Assembly (NCBI GenBank): GCA_910585465.1
Contig: CAJUEW010000003.1
Span: 186,001 to 250,000 of the forward strand
Direction of reading: 5' to 3'
Length of the DNA stretch: 64,000 bases
Source of the DNA: an uncultured Lachnospiraceae bacterium
GTDB taxonomy: Bacteria; Bacillota; Clostridia; Lachnospirales; Lachnospiraceae
Positions 51,694-61,260 of the stretch are shown one piece after another; position 1 is the stretch's first letter, and each line of letters starts with the position of its first letter. Position numbers and translations under genes: made by a program. The notes below the pieces were generated by a model that did not search any database, was not told where the DNA came from, and saw nothing but the letters and a program-made list of their open reading frames with translations.

Positions 51694-51715
51694 CGCTATT
51701 ATTTACTTGTTCTTT

Positions 51716-51743
51716 ATTATAGCACTTATTTCGGATTTTGCAA
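51716..51743 (-). promoter_or_regulatory. folT promoter
   Basis: On the minus strand TTGCAA (51743-51738) and TATAAT (51721-51716) are 16 bp apart, just ahead of the THF riboswitch. Confidence 0.7.
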
Positions 51744-51834
51744 GATTTAGAAGGCATTTTTTGTAAAAAGAGACCATATATTTATGTTCTGATAAAAATA
51801 GAAGTAAGTAAAAGTACACAGGTCCACAGGGAGA

Positions 51835-51863
51835 TTGTGAAAAAACAACACATCTGTTATAAT
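51835..51863 (+). promoter_or_regulatory. Promoter of the HD-domain gene
   Basis: TTGTGA (51835-51840) and TATAAT (51858-51863) with 17 bp between them and a TG extension before the -10 box. It lies about 90 bp ahead of the large HD protein and probably drives the HD, ART-like and nudC genes. Confidence 0.75.
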
Positions 51864-51955
51864 AAAGCCGGAGATGATATTGTGCCGGGCAGGAGAGATT
51901 ACACCTGCCGGGATAAGACTTTGCAAATATATGAATAAGGAGCGGAACCAGACAA

Positions 51956-54900
51956 ATGAAAGAGATTCCAGGTTTTGATATGGAGCTGGCCCAGGCCATG
52001 GATTATATTTTAGGAAGCCCTTTGGCAAAAAGAGCATTTGTCTGTCCGCCATTCTGTAATTTTACCAATATTATCACCGAGATTATCCGCTGGATTGACC
52101 GTCTGGCGGATAACTGCCATATGCCGGAGCTTACCAATCATGCCCTGCCTCATATTTGCAGTATCGTGAAGCGGGCCTCCGAATGGGGGGAAAGTGATGG
52201 CTGGCTGGAAGAGGCTGCGCCTCAGGAAGCAGGGTATCTTCTGATAGCGTTATTAATCCATGATATCGGGATGCTGTCTCAGGACAGCCAGGATATTCCC
52301 GAGGACGAGAAGCTTCAGAATATGAAGGGACTTTCTGATGTGTCCGGCTGGGTCAGACGGACTCATGTGCTCCGGACTGAAAAGCTGGTAAAAAATTTCC
52401 TGAAGGATTATATGGAAGATAAAACCTTATCCGATCATCTGGATGTGATCATTGGAATGGCCAGGTCTCATGCAAAATGGCCCTGGGAGCCGGACTTTTT
52501 GACAGAAAAAGACAAAATTGCCGCCATGGGTCTGAAGGAAGAGCGGATTGGAGCATTTAATGCGGTGATTGCGGTATGTGATTTATTAGACGAGGACTCT
52601 GACCGATGCGATACACTTACTTTAATTAAACATCACTACGGTACTATAGAAAATAAGGCCCACTGGATTCGCCATGCCCTTACAAAGCGTGTGGAAGGAG
52701 TGAAAAACCACAGGATTGCAGTCTGGTTCCGAAAGCTGCCCTCAGAAGACCCTCATCTGGATATTCTGTACCGGACGCTGCGTAATCATTACCGGCTGGT
52801 AAAGCTGTATCAGGAAAAACTGGCGGTTATCCGCGGGGAAATCCGGCATCTGGACTTTGAACCGGGGGACGGGATTCCGGAAGAGGAGGATGAGATTTCC
52901 AGAAAACTGAGCTGCTATCATGATATTCCGGAGCTTCAGTATGACATAATTCCCCATTTAATATCAACCTTTATGAAAGAAGCCAGGAATCAGGATGACG
53001 GAGATACGGAGGTAAGGAAGAGGCTGGACGAGATTGGGCTGGAAACAATGGATATGTCCGGAATGGATGATTTTTTCCATCCTGGAGCTTTGCTCTATCC
53101 GGAGGAAAGAGTGCTTTTCGGGAAGGGGACGGTGGAAGAGAAGCTTACATATGCCTATGATCTGGCGGAAAAAGCCTATGTGAACGGGAAAATTGAAAAA
53201 CTCCGCCATATCTGCGGGGCAGTGCTGGATTTGCTGAAGCCTCATTCTGTAAGGCCTGGGCAGATTTACTGGGCCATTACCTATCTTCTGATTTATGAAA
53301 AAGGCGATATAGATTTTGAAGCGGCAGAAAGGATGCACCGGAATGATCTTTCTTCCACATTCCGTAACTGCCCTGTGAGCATTCCTGCAACGATTCCGTC
53401 TGCCGATCCCTATCAGGGATTATTGGATGTGCTGCTTTGCTTTTTAAGGCCGTATATTACATCAGAGGCCGTGGGCATATACCGGGATTATCTGATGGAA
53501 TATGATTATACCAATCTTCGGGATGATTTTGCTACGATGCAGCTGGCGCGGACTGTGATCGGGTTATTTTGGTTCTGGGACGGGAAGTCAGGGATATGGC
53601 GCGAAATATCGGAGCGGATACGGCGGCAGGTAAAAAAGGACAGACTGGCCCATATGCTGGAAGTACAGCAAAAATGTCTGGAGCTTCAATATAAAATATT
53701 ATACGGAAGCGGGGAGATAACAGAAACAGAATTAACGGATGCAGACTACCCTGTTCTGGCAAAGGCATGGAAGCATTTTTTTCAGGCAGACTGGGAAAGT
53801 GCGGCAAAGGATATCCGACAGATGCTGGAATGCGCGGAAAAGAACCCTGATTTGTTCGGTTCTGTCCAGGGATATCAGAACATGACTTATTTGATAATAG
53901 AATGGAACGGAATTGACAGAGGCTTTAAAGCCGCGGATTATCGGGAAACCGGAATCCGCCGTTACCACAGAAACGCGGGGGAGCAGGAACGGTCGGAATT
54001 CTGGCAGTCCAGGAAAAATATCATTGAAACTTCTCTGGCAAAGAACCGGATGGAACCAAATAACAGGAATGCTGCCGTTATACGGGCCAGAATTATCCGT
54101 CTTATTTCTTTAAGAAAGCTGGAAGCGCTGCAGTACTGGAATCTTGGAGAATATCTGGAGGCTGTGAGAAACGAGGCAGGCTGGTTTTATGATCTGGCTG
54201 TTTATGAGGATCAATACGGCACATATCAGGGGACTGCCGGGTATCTGCCTGAGGCCGTGATCGCATCCATCCAGAGTCTGGATTCCAAACAGATTACAAA
54301 AGAAGAAATGCAGCAGTTGACTGCAAAAATGTATTACCATTTTCCGGAAGGGTATGAAGAGCTTGTCCGGTTCCTGACGTCCACGCCTCAGAAATGCGCC
54401 TGGAGCTATGGGATTCAGTGGCTTGAATATTTTATTATGGATTTGGACCCGGGACAGCTTAGCAGAATATTAAAGTGGCTGGCAGTTCCATACGACGCAT
54501 TTATCCGGACACAGAAGCATTGCCGTAATCTGGGAGAATATGAATTTTTATGGCAGGCGGCATATGGATTTTCGGAAGATGACTGGAACACTTTGTATCC
54601 GATTATCAAAAGGGTTTATCAAAATTATTTTCTGTATAATTCCAATAAAAAATTAGCCCGAAAAAGTCTTGAATATATGCCTCTTCCGCTTTGCGAAGAA
54701 ATACTGGAAATGATTGAAAGGTGGCCTTCTGAGCAGGTAAAGAGGAATGTAGTTTACGAAAGCTGTATCAGACTGAGTCAGAAATGGGGAAGTGCGATCA
54801 ATGCCCGTCTGCATCAGTTCGTTCGGAGTTGTGAGGCAGAGGATCCATGTAGGCTGTATCAGGATTTGGAGCAGTTGATTGACGTAGATAACCTGCTGGA

Positions 54901-55771
54901 GAGGCAGGACATTGATATGGAGGGAATCTGCCGGGCAGTGGAAGAAGCGATGAGACAATTAGAGACCGCGGATTTATCCGGCTATGATTCCCGGGTTTTT
55001 CAGAAGCTGAAAGAGAAGTTTACGAATCAAAACTGGCGTCTGATGCCGGAGGAAAGGGTATTTGATATTATCCGGTCATCCGTTAGGTTGTTAAAAAGCC
55101 ATAAGGAAATGTCTAAAGGCTATTTTTTTGATATCTGTGAACTGTTCAGCGAGATTGGCCGGATGGCGGAAAAAAATGTGAAGAGAGAAATCGCAGTTTT
55201 TTTTGTGAAAGAGTATGTATTGCCTGGCTCAAAGGCAGAAGCCAGGACAGCTCAGACAGATGATGCCGGCGGGCCGCCATACTATTTTCAGTTTGATTTG
55301 TTCGCCAACAGAAAACGGGAACAGGATGTTTTTTCCGTGCTGGTTAACTGTATGACAGAGATTCCGGGGCAATACCATGAGCCGTGTATTCGGTGGGCAT
55401 GGAAATGTCTGGAGGAAGACAGCGGGGTTCTGTATTATTATGCAGTGCTTTTAATTTCCTATTATTATTTCACAGAAACAGGCGAAGTTCAAAAGACAGC
55501 CCTTTTCGGACTTTTGTATATTCGGGGCCGTCTGGAGGCAAGAGGGAAATATTTTGAGTCTCAGCTTAAGCATGTGCTTCTGGCATGGAGGAATCTGGAA
55601 TCAGCGGATCAGTGGTTTGGAGAGAAACGGTTCGTAAAGCTGGCAGAGCAGGATAAGGATTATCAGGAAATATTCCAAAGGCCCATCCAGGCTTTGAGAA
55701 AGAAATCCGGAAGCCCGGAAATCCGGCACTGGGGCGAAAAAATGGGCATGGAAGTAATAAAGCAGTCGTAA
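51956..55771 (+). CDS. Large HD-domain protein with long helical C-terminal region
   Basis: 1271 residues. The N-terminal ~270 residues hold an HD phosphohydrolase-like domain: ELTNHALPHICSIVKRAS (His), LLIALLIHDIGMLSQDSQ (the HD pair, ~residue 102), GMARSHAKWPWE (His) and IAVCDLLDEDSDRCD (Asp). The remaining ~1000 residues are almost entirely helical with many Trp/Tyr-containing segments, consistent with an alpha-solenoid. I do not recognise the family. HD domains hydrolyse phosphoesters of nucleotides or nucleic acids, and related HD proteins occur in predicted conflict systems. It is followed 16 bp later by an ADP-ribosyltransferase-like gene. Confidence 0.75.
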   Translation: MKEIPGFDMELAQAMDYILGSPLAKRAFVCPPFCNFTNIITEIIRWIDRLADNCHMPELTNHALPHICSIVKRASEWGESDGWLEEAAPQEAGYLLIALLIHDIGMLSQDSQDIPEDEKLQNMKGLSDVSGWVRRTHVLRTEKLVKNFLKDYMEDKTLSDHLDVIIGMARSHAKWPWEPDFLTEKDKIAAMGLKEERIGAFNAVIAVCDLLDEDSDRCDTLTLIKHHYGTIENKAHWIRHALTKRVEGVKNHRIAVWFRKLPSEDPHLDILYRTLRNHYRLVKLYQEKLAVIRGEIRHLDFEPGDGIPEEEDEISRKLSCYHDIPELQYDIIPHLISTFMKEARNQDDGDTEVRKRLDEIGLETMDMSGMDDFFHPGALLYPEERVLFGKGTVEEKLTYAYDLAEKAYVNGKIEKLRHICGAVLDLLKPHSVRPGQIYWAITYLLIYEKGDIDFEAAERMHRNDLSSTFRNCPVSIPATIPSADPYQGLLDVLLCFLRPYITSEAVGIYRDYLMEYDYTNLRDDFATMQLARTVIGLFWFWDGKSGIWREISERIRRQVKKDRLAHMLEVQQKCLELQYKILYGSGEITETELTDADYPVLAKAWKHFFQADWESAAKDIRQMLECAEKNPDLFGSVQGYQNMTYLIIEWNGIDRGFKAADYRETGIRRYHRNAGEQERSEFWQSRKNIIETSLAKNRMEPNNRNAAVIRARIIRLISLRKLEALQYWNLGEYLEAVRNEAGWFYDLAVYEDQYGTYQGTAGYLPEAVIASIQSLDSKQITKEEMQQLTAKMYYHFPEGYEELVRFLTSTPQKCAWSYGIQWLEYFIMDLDPGQLSRILKWLAVPYDAFIRTQKHCRNLGEYEFLWQAAYGFSEDDWNTLYPIIKRVYQNYFLYNSNKKLARKSLEYMPLPLCEEILEMIERWPSEQVKRNVVYESCIRLSQKWGSAINARLHQFVRSCEAEDPCRLYQDLEQLIDVDNLLERQDIDMEGICRAVEEAMRQLETADLSGYDSRVFQKLKEKFTNQNWRLMPEERVFDIIRSSVRLLKSHKEMSKGYFFDICELFSEIGRMAEKNVKREIAVFFVKEYVLPGSKAEARTAQTDDAGGPPYYFQFDLFANRKREQDVFSVLVNCMTEIPGQYHEPCIRWAWKCLEEDSGVLYYYAVLLISYYYFTETGEVQKTALFGLLYIRGRLEARGKYFESQLKHVLLAWRNLESADQWFGEKRFVKLAEQDKDYQEIFQRPIQALRKKSGSPEIRHWGEKMGMEVIKQS

Positions 55772-55787
55772 TTGCCGGACAGATAAA

Positions 55788-56729
55788 ATGTGTTTACAGA
55801 AACAGCCGGAGGGGGAGAAAACGGAAATTTTGAGGACATGGGAAGTTAGAATAAATGAGGGAGTAAATGGAAGTAATCCAAAGGCGGCGCTGGATGCTCT
55901 CAGGCTGTATGAAGGGGATATCCGGATCCGGGATAAGGAGGGGAAGCTCCTTTCCATGCAGTCAGCGGATGATTTTTATAAACATAAAGATGCGTACAGA
56001 ACCTTAAATGCTCTGCTGTTTGCCGGGACCTGTAATGAGTATTCCCGGATTGAAAAGGAAGACAGGAAATTAAAGACTGTTTTTTTAGAACAGATAGAGG
56101 AGACTATCCGGCTGTACTGCAGGATTTTTGAACTGATGTGCCGGAATACCGGAGGTGGGGAAAGGGAAGGGGTTATTGCAAAACGGGTAGAACGAAAGAG
56201 CACCCTGGCGCTGTTGAAGGAAGGGCGGACAGTATCATTTCTTTCCGCCTCCAAGGCTGGTTATCAGGAGGATTTTGCGGAGAAAGACGGGATTATTCTG
56301 TTGGAGGTTCACATTCCGCCGGAAGTTCCTTATCTGGATTTTGAAAAGGTATTGGGCTTAGAATACCAGTCTGTAGAAGAACGGGAAATTCTGCTTCCGC
56401 CCTTTGTGTCCGTCTCCATTCAGGAAGAGACCTTGCAGCCTGCGGAGCAGAGAAGACTCCGGGACATAAGAAAAAAGCCTCCTGATGGGAAATACCGGGT
56501 CCATGCAGTTAAGTTTCCCGATTTTACGGAAGAGCCAGACGGATATTGTCTGGCCGGGCGACTGGAAAAAAGTATTTTAGCAGAAAGAGAAACAGCAGTG
56601 AATGCCGTAAAAGCTATGAACCAGAGAAAATGGGATCAGGATTTCTCTGCATATTGCCGGTGGAAGGAAAAGCTGCAGATTTATTTAAGATATCGGTTTC
56701 TTGAGCTTTACACTGAATTTTCATTTTGA
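55788..56729 (+). CDS. ADP-ribosyltransferase-like protein (R-S-ExE type)
   Basis: 313 residues. The pattern fits the ART fold: AYRTLNALLFAGTCNEYS (~residues 68-85, like Y..LN..LR), KRVERKST, VSFLSASKAGYQEDF as the STS strand, then ILLEVHIPPEVPYLDF and SVEEREILLPPFVSVSI, whose Glu-Arg-Glu corresponds to the catalytic ExE. The middle serine motif reads SAS. ARTs move ADP-ribose from NAD+ to protein, RNA or DNA. No signal peptide, so it acts inside the cell. The ribosome site at the ATG is weak; a TTG ~45 bp downstream behind GGAGGGGGAG is an alternative. The neighbour NudC also uses NAD(H). Confidence 0.65.
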   Translation: MCLQKQPEGEKTEILRTWEVRINEGVNGSNPKAALDALRLYEGDIRIRDKEGKLLSMQSADDFYKHKDAYRTLNALLFAGTCNEYSRIEKEDRKLKTVFLEQIEETIRLYCRIFELMCRNTGGGEREGVIAKRVERKSTLALLKEGRTVSFLSASKAGYQEDFAEKDGIILLEVHIPPEVPYLDFEKVLGLEYQSVEEREILLPPFVSVSIQEETLQPAEQRRLRDIRKKPPDGKYRVHAVKFPDFTEEPDGYCLAGRLEKSILAERETAVNAVKAMNQRKWDQDFSAYCRWKEKLQIYLRYRFLELYTEFSF

Positions 56730-56778
56730 TACAATGAAAAATATAAGGATACACCAGCTAAAGTGAGGAAGTGGAAAG

Positions 56779-57606
56779 ATGATTCAGGACATTGCGCCAA
56801 AGATATATGACAATCATTATGTAGAACAGGCTCCGGAAGAGGAAGACTGGCTGCTGATATACAGGAGGGGAGAGATACTCTGCAGATTCGCAGACGGTAT
56901 GATTTATTTTCCGAAAGTGTCAGAGGCTTTGAGAGAAGGGCAGGATACGGTTTATCTGTTTACCATCAGCGGAGAACGGTTTTTCCTGCTGAAAAACAGA
57001 ACAGAAGAAGCCCTGCCTGGCTATGGCTGGGAAAAGCCGGTGGTTTTCCGGGAGGCCAGACCTAAGTACAGAGGTTTCGCGGGTATTACCGGGCAGCAGC
57101 TGGATGATTGGTATCATGCCAATCAGTTTTGCGGGTGCTGCGGAAGTCCGATGACTCCGGATCACAAGGAGCGTATGGTACGCTGCGGACAATGCGGAAA
57201 TATGGTTTATCCTAAAATCTGTCCCGGAGTTATTGTGGCAGTGACGGACGGAAACCGACTTCTGCTGACAAAATATGCCCGCCGTCCAGGCGCTGTAAAT
57301 TATGCGCTTGTGGCAGGCTTTACAGAAATCGGGGAAACTCTGGAGGAAACCGTGCAGCGTGAGGTCATGGAAGAGGTTGGCCTGAAAGTAAAGAATATCC
57401 GTTATTACAAGAGCCAGCCATGGTCATTCTCCTCCACCCTTCTCTGCGGATTTTTCTGTGAGGCAGACGGGGGCACGGACATTACGCTGGATACGGAGGA
57501 GCTGGCTGTGGCAGAATGGTTTGAGAGGGAGAACATTCCGCTGGACGATGATGGCATCAGCCTGACCAGGGAAATGATAGGCATGTTTAAGGATGGGAAG
57601 GCGTGA
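56779..57606 (+). CDS. nudC: NADH pyrophosphatase / NAD-cap hydrolase (Nudix)
   Basis: 275 residues. A four-cysteine zinc ribbon (FCGCCGSPM, then RCGQCGNMVYPK) precedes a Nudix domain with GFTEIGETLEETVQREVMEEVGL and the NudC-specific SQPWSFSSTLLCGFFCEAD. It cleaves NAD(H) to NMN(H) and AMP and can remove NAD caps from RNA. It lies 50 bp behind the ART-like gene behind GTGAGGAAG. Its 3' end overlaps the convergent WYL gene by 20 bp. Confidence 0.93.
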   Translation: MIQDIAPKIYDNHYVEQAPEEEDWLLIYRRGEILCRFADGMIYFPKVSEALREGQDTVYLFTISGERFFLLKNRTEEALPGYGWEKPVVFREARPKYRGFAGITGQQLDDWYHANQFCGCCGSPMTPDHKERMVRCGQCGNMVYPKICPGVIVAVTDGNRLLLTKYARRPGAVNYALVAGFTEIGETLEETVQREVMEEVGLKVKNIRYYKSQPWSFSSTLLCGFFCEADGGTDITLDTEELAVAEWFERENIPLDDDGISLTREMIGMFKDGKA

Positions 57607-58588
57607 CGGGCGTTTCCTGTGCAAAAAGCTGAAGCTGCTTTTGAAGCCGGTCTTTTACCTGGGCAAGAAAGGAGGCTGGTCCGGTTACCTGAATAGCAGG
57701 ACCAAAGGAAAGTATTTCGATCAGCAGCTCTGTTTCCATGGAACTGTTATAATAGATGAGACATTCCCAGGTGTTCTCATCTATTTTTTTGGTTTTTTTC
57801 TTATAGTTGGCAAAATGCAGCATCGCGCGCTCCAGCGCATTCCTCTGGTTGTTAATCAGCAGGCGCACAGGCTCCTTATAGTAGGTTTTCTGAATAAGGC
57901 TTACAAGGTCAAAATCTTCCTTATCGAACCTGGAGAGAGGCTTGACTTCCGTGATCCCCCTTAAATTGATTATCCGGATGAAGATGGAATGGCGTTCGTT
58001 TTCAGGAACGGCCAGCAGCCGGAACTGGTCATTTTTGGAGGAATATTCCAGACTCAGAGGAAGATAATGGTGGGTAATCCGGTGTCCCTTCCGGGAATGA
58101 TAGGATATCGTTACATACTGCCGCTTCGGAATAGCCGCAAGCAGTATACGGAAATGCTTCCGGTATTCCGGTGCGGTATAGCAGTCTCCATCAGCATACT
58201 GATCATAGTAGTGAAAGTCATCCGGTTCCCAGAGCACTTCTGCATCCCGGACATAATTCTCCAGAACCGGAAGCTGGCTGTCAGAGAAAAAAAGCCGGAA
58301 GCGTTGATCTTTAAGAAGCGTTTTCAGCCAGGAGCGCTGCAGCCTGGTCAGAGGAAGCGTCCCGTGGGCGTTTGTGACTGCGTGGTAATGCAGGCGGCCG
58401 TCAGAGGAGAGAAGCCGCCATTCACCGCTTATGAGTTTGGGGAGAATATACAGGCTGCTTTCCGCGAAACCGAGCCTTGTACATTCTTCCCGCATTGTTT
58501 TTTCTGAAACCGGAAGTTTTTCGGCCTCTCTTAAAATACTGTCCACAATCTGGTAATAGCAGCTGTAAAGCTCTGAAAACAGTTCCAT
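57587..58588 (-). CDS. WYL-domain transcriptional regulator 1
   Basis: 333 residues from the ATG at 58588 (MELFSELYSCYYQIV), behind AGGAGTG; the frame extends to 58675 without a better start. A helical DNA-binding-like N-terminus is followed by a WYL domain (KRQYVTISYHSRKGHRITHHYLPLSLEYSSKNDQFRLLAV) and a C-terminal extension (WECLIYYNSSMETELLIEILSFG). WYL domains bind nucleic-acid fragments or nucleotides and often control RNA-repair and defence genes. It lies 4 bp behind the second WYL gene and divergent from rtcB. Confidence 0.85.
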   Translation of the reverse strand: MELFSELYSCYYQIVDSILREAEKLPVSEKTMREECTRLGFAESSLYILPKLISGEWRLLSSDGRLHYHAVTNAHGTLPLTRLQRSWLKTLLKDQRFRLFFSDSQLPVLENYVRDAEVLWEPDDFHYYDQYADGDCYTAPEYRKHFRILLAAIPKRQYVTISYHSRKGHRITHHYLPLSLEYSSKNDQFRLLAVPENERHSIFIRIINLRGITEVKPLSRFDKEDFDLVSLIQKTYYKEPVRLLINNQRNALERAMLHFANYKKKTKKIDENTWECLIYYNSSMETELLIEILSFGPAIQVTGPASFLAQVKDRLQKQLQLFAQETPVTPSHP

Positions 58589-58592
58589 AAAA

Positions 58593-59849
58593 TCACTCCT
58601 GTATATGATATATCTTTGCCATTGTATGAATATCCCTGTAAAATTTATGGCGAAGACAGACGTTATTAGATTCAAAGGAGAGAATCCGCCCGATAAAGGT
58701 TTTAATCCAGGGCATCATCTCATTGCCGTCAAAGACAGATATTTCATAGACATAGGTATTTTTGCCTGTATGGGTAATGGTCCCTCCTCGGCCTTCCCGC
58801 TTCAGACGGTGCAGAATATAGTCTTCACTGCCTTCCCGGACAGACAGAGTCAGACGAATCGTATCCATACGGTGAACGGCGCCAAAGGATACGCCATAGC
58901 AGCGGGGCAGATTCTGACAGAGCTTTTCTCTGAAAAAAAGATAATCATCAAAAGGCTCCTGAAGCTTCACGCTTTGAATATGATCCAGCCGGAGAGAGGA
59001 AAAACGCCGGTTCTGAATCTGATAGCCGCACAGAAACCTTCGTCCGGTTCGGGTGCTGACAAAAATTTTCAGGGGTACTGTAGATACCGTTCTTTCACAG
59101 GGTGTCCTGGAGCTGCAAAGGCGGACGGTTATCAGGCGCTGCTGCCGTATGGCTTTTAAAAGCAGAAACAACACCTCATCCTCCAATGTGAAGCCATAGT
59201 ATCCATGCTTTACGAGAAATAGTCCGTTTCCGGTTTTCTGATTGTCCAGAATAGTGCTTCCGATAAAACCAAGGGGTGCGGCAAGCTGGAAAAAGCGGAC
59301 TGCATTTAAAAGCTGCGGAAGAATATCCGGGATTGTATCTTTAACGGAAGGCATTATACGGTAGAAAAGCTTTCGTCCTTCCTTTCCGGAAGTAAGAATG
59401 CCTTCCTGCACATATTCATTGGCTTTCTTTCGTACAAGCTGGGATTCAAAAACTACACTGTAATCGTCCAGAATCCGATTGGTCAGTTCTTCTGCCGTAT
59501 AGGCCTTTCCGTTCCGGAACAGATCCAGAAAAAAGAAATGCAGCATAATATCATTGGCTGTAAAGCTTTTGGATTTCCATACCCGGTAGAGGGGATTGAT
59601 GTCCAGAAGGCTGCTGTCCAGTGCCAGAGAAACTGTCTTGCCCTGAGGGCCGTAATCTGTCCGTATGTATTCCGACAGCCAGGCTTCAATCCGGCGGCGT
59701 TCATTATCATAGGTTCGTCCGCTTTTAACTGAAAAATCATCTCTTGCTTTAAAACCGTAGATTAGAAAATCGCGGATATAATTCCGGCTTTTGGAAAAGG
59801 ATTTGATTAATTCCTGAAAGTCAGACATGACGGCTTTCCTTTCTTTCAT
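58593..59849 (-). CDS. WYL-domain transcriptional regulator 2
   Basis: 418 residues from the ATG at 59849 (MKERKAVMSDFQEL); an ATG 21 bp further in, behind AAAGGAAA, is equally good. The N-terminal part is winged-helix-like (RDDFSVKSGRTYDNERRRIEAWL, then ELTNRILDDYSVVFESQLVRKKANEYVQEGILTS). The WYL domain is around LIT-VRLCSSRTPCERTVSTVPLKIFVSTRTGRRFLCGYQ, with the usual arginines. It and regulator 1 form an operon divergent from rtcB, which they probably control. Confidence 0.83.
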   Translation of the reverse strand: MKERKAVMSDFQELIKSFSKSRNYIRDFLIYGFKARDDFSVKSGRTYDNERRRIEAWLSEYIRTDYGPQGKTVSLALDSSLLDINPLYRVWKSKSFTANDIMLHFFFLDLFRNGKAYTAEELTNRILDDYSVVFESQLVRKKANEYVQEGILTSGKEGRKLFYRIMPSVKDTIPDILPQLLNAVRFFQLAAPLGFIGSTILDNQKTGNGLFLVKHGYYGFTLEDEVLFLLLKAIRQQRLITVRLCSSRTPCERTVSTVPLKIFVSTRTGRRFLCGYQIQNRRFSSLRLDHIQSVKLQEPFDDYLFFREKLCQNLPRCYGVSFGAVHRMDTIRLTLSVREGSEDYILHRLKREGRGGTITHTGKNTYVYEISVFDGNEMMPWIKTFIGRILSFESNNVCLRHKFYRDIHTMAKIYHIQE

Positions 59850-59939
59850 TATTTTACCTCATCTTATTTTATCATAGGGCGGCAGGTTTTTCTATTTTAT
59901 TTCTGTCCCATCATATCCTCGCACCTTTTTTTAAATGAT

Positions 59940-59960
59940 TTACCGGAACGGAAATGGTAA
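59940..59960. promoter_or_regulatory. Possible operator between wyl and rtcB genes
   Basis: TTACC and GGTAA form an inverted repeat with 11 bp between arms, in the divergent 156-bp gap ahead of rtcB. It is a candidate site for one of the WYL regulators. The match is short. Confidence 0.3.
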
Positions 59961-60005
59961 TATCTGCTTATCAGGACACAGACATGAAAAAGAAGGGGTG
60001 AAAAA

Positions 60006-61244
60006 ATGTTTGTAATTGACAACAGCAAATTTCATACAAAGGTTCCGATAAAGATATGGCTGGAGAACCAGGCACAGATAGAAGAAAGCTGTCTGACCCA
60101 GGCGGTTCATCTTGCGGAGCTTCCTTTTATACATAAATGGGTATCCCTGATGCCGGATACTCATACAGGAAAGGGGATGCCAATCGGCGGGGTGATTGCT
60201 GCAAAGGGAGTGATTATCCCGAATGCAGTCGGCGTGGATATCGGCTGCGGCATGATTTTTACTCCCATGAATATACGGCTGGAGCAGCTTCAGGGGATTA
60301 TGACAGGAAACGGTTCTCTGGTACAGCTGCTGATTGGAGATATTCTGCGCAATGTGCCGGTGGGCTTCAACCGTCATAAAAAGCAGCAGGAATCGGCTGT
60401 ACTGGACAGAGCAAAGGAACAGATGGAGCTGTATGAGGCAAATCAGGCTCTGGTGCCGTTGATAGAGGACGGATATTTTCAGGTGGGAACATTGGGCGGA
60501 GGAAATCATTTTATTGAGCTTCAGGCGGATGAGGACGGTTATCTTGGCATTATGATCCATTCCGGAAGCCGCCATATGGGAAAGGCAGTCTGTGATTTTT
60601 TCCATAATGAGGCGCGCAGGCTGAATACGAAGTGGTATTCCCAGGTGCCGGACGATTACCGGCTGGCCTTTCTTCCAACGGATACAGAGGAAGGAAAGCA
60701 GTATATCCGATGGATGAAGCTGGCTCTGGACTATGCTTTTGAGAACCGCCAGCGGATGATGGAGAGAGTAATGGAGCTTGTGGAAAAGCATATCAGAAAG
60801 TATGCGGGGCTTGATACAGAGTTCGGGGAAACGATCAACTGTCATCACAATTATGCGGCCATTGAGAACCATTACGGAGAAAATGTCTGGGTGCACAGAA
60901 AAGGTGCGACCAGGGCTCAGAAGGGTGAGAAGGCCGTCATTCCGGGGGCTATGGGCTCCTTCAGCTATGTGGTAGAGGGTCTGGGAAATCCGGAAGCTTT
61001 CTGTTCCTCCTCCCACGGAGCAGGCAGGGCTTATTCAAGAAAAGGAGCCATGGAGACCTTTTCTGTGGAACAGGTAATTTTGGATTTGAGGGAACGACAG
61101 GTAGTGCTTGGAAAACAGAAGAAAAATGATGTGGCAGAGGAGTGCCGCTTTGCATATAAAGACATTGATGCGGTTATGGAGCAGCAGAAGGATCTGGTAA
61201 AGCCGATCCGGAAGCTTCGGACCGTGGGAGTGGTAAAGGGATAA
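60006..61244 (+). CDS. rtcB: RNA-splicing ligase RtcB
   Basis: 412 residues, a compact RtcB. Metal- and GMP-binding motifs are intact: MPDTHTGKGMPIGGV, AVGVDIGCGM (Cys), GTLGGGNHFIEL, MIHSGSRHMG, NCHHNYA and VHRKGATRA, with the guanylylated histidine in SSSHGAGRAYSR. It joins RNA ends with a 2',3'-cyclic phosphate or 3'-phosphate to 5'-OH ends. No archease or rtcA is in the window. It is divergent from two WYL regulators and 16 bp ahead of a TerD-like protein, then a Y-RNA-like ncRNA. Confidence 0.95.
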   Translation: MFVIDNSKFHTKVPIKIWLENQAQIEESCLTQAVHLAELPFIHKWVSLMPDTHTGKGMPIGGVIAAKGVIIPNAVGVDIGCGMIFTPMNIRLEQLQGIMTGNGSLVQLLIGDILRNVPVGFNRHKKQQESAVLDRAKEQMELYEANQALVPLIEDGYFQVGTLGGGNHFIELQADEDGYLGIMIHSGSRHMGKAVCDFFHNEARRLNTKWYSQVPDDYRLAFLPTDTEEGKQYIRWMKLALDYAFENRQRMMERVMELVEKHIRKYAGLDTEFGETINCHHNYAAIENHYGENVWVHRKGATRAQKGEKAVIPGAMGSFSYVVEGLGNPEAFCSSSHGAGRAYSRKGAMETFSVEQVILDLRERQVVLGKQKKNDVAEECRFAYKDIDAVMEQQKDLVKPIRKLRTVGVVKG

Positions 61245-61260
61245 AGAAGAGGGTAAAAGG

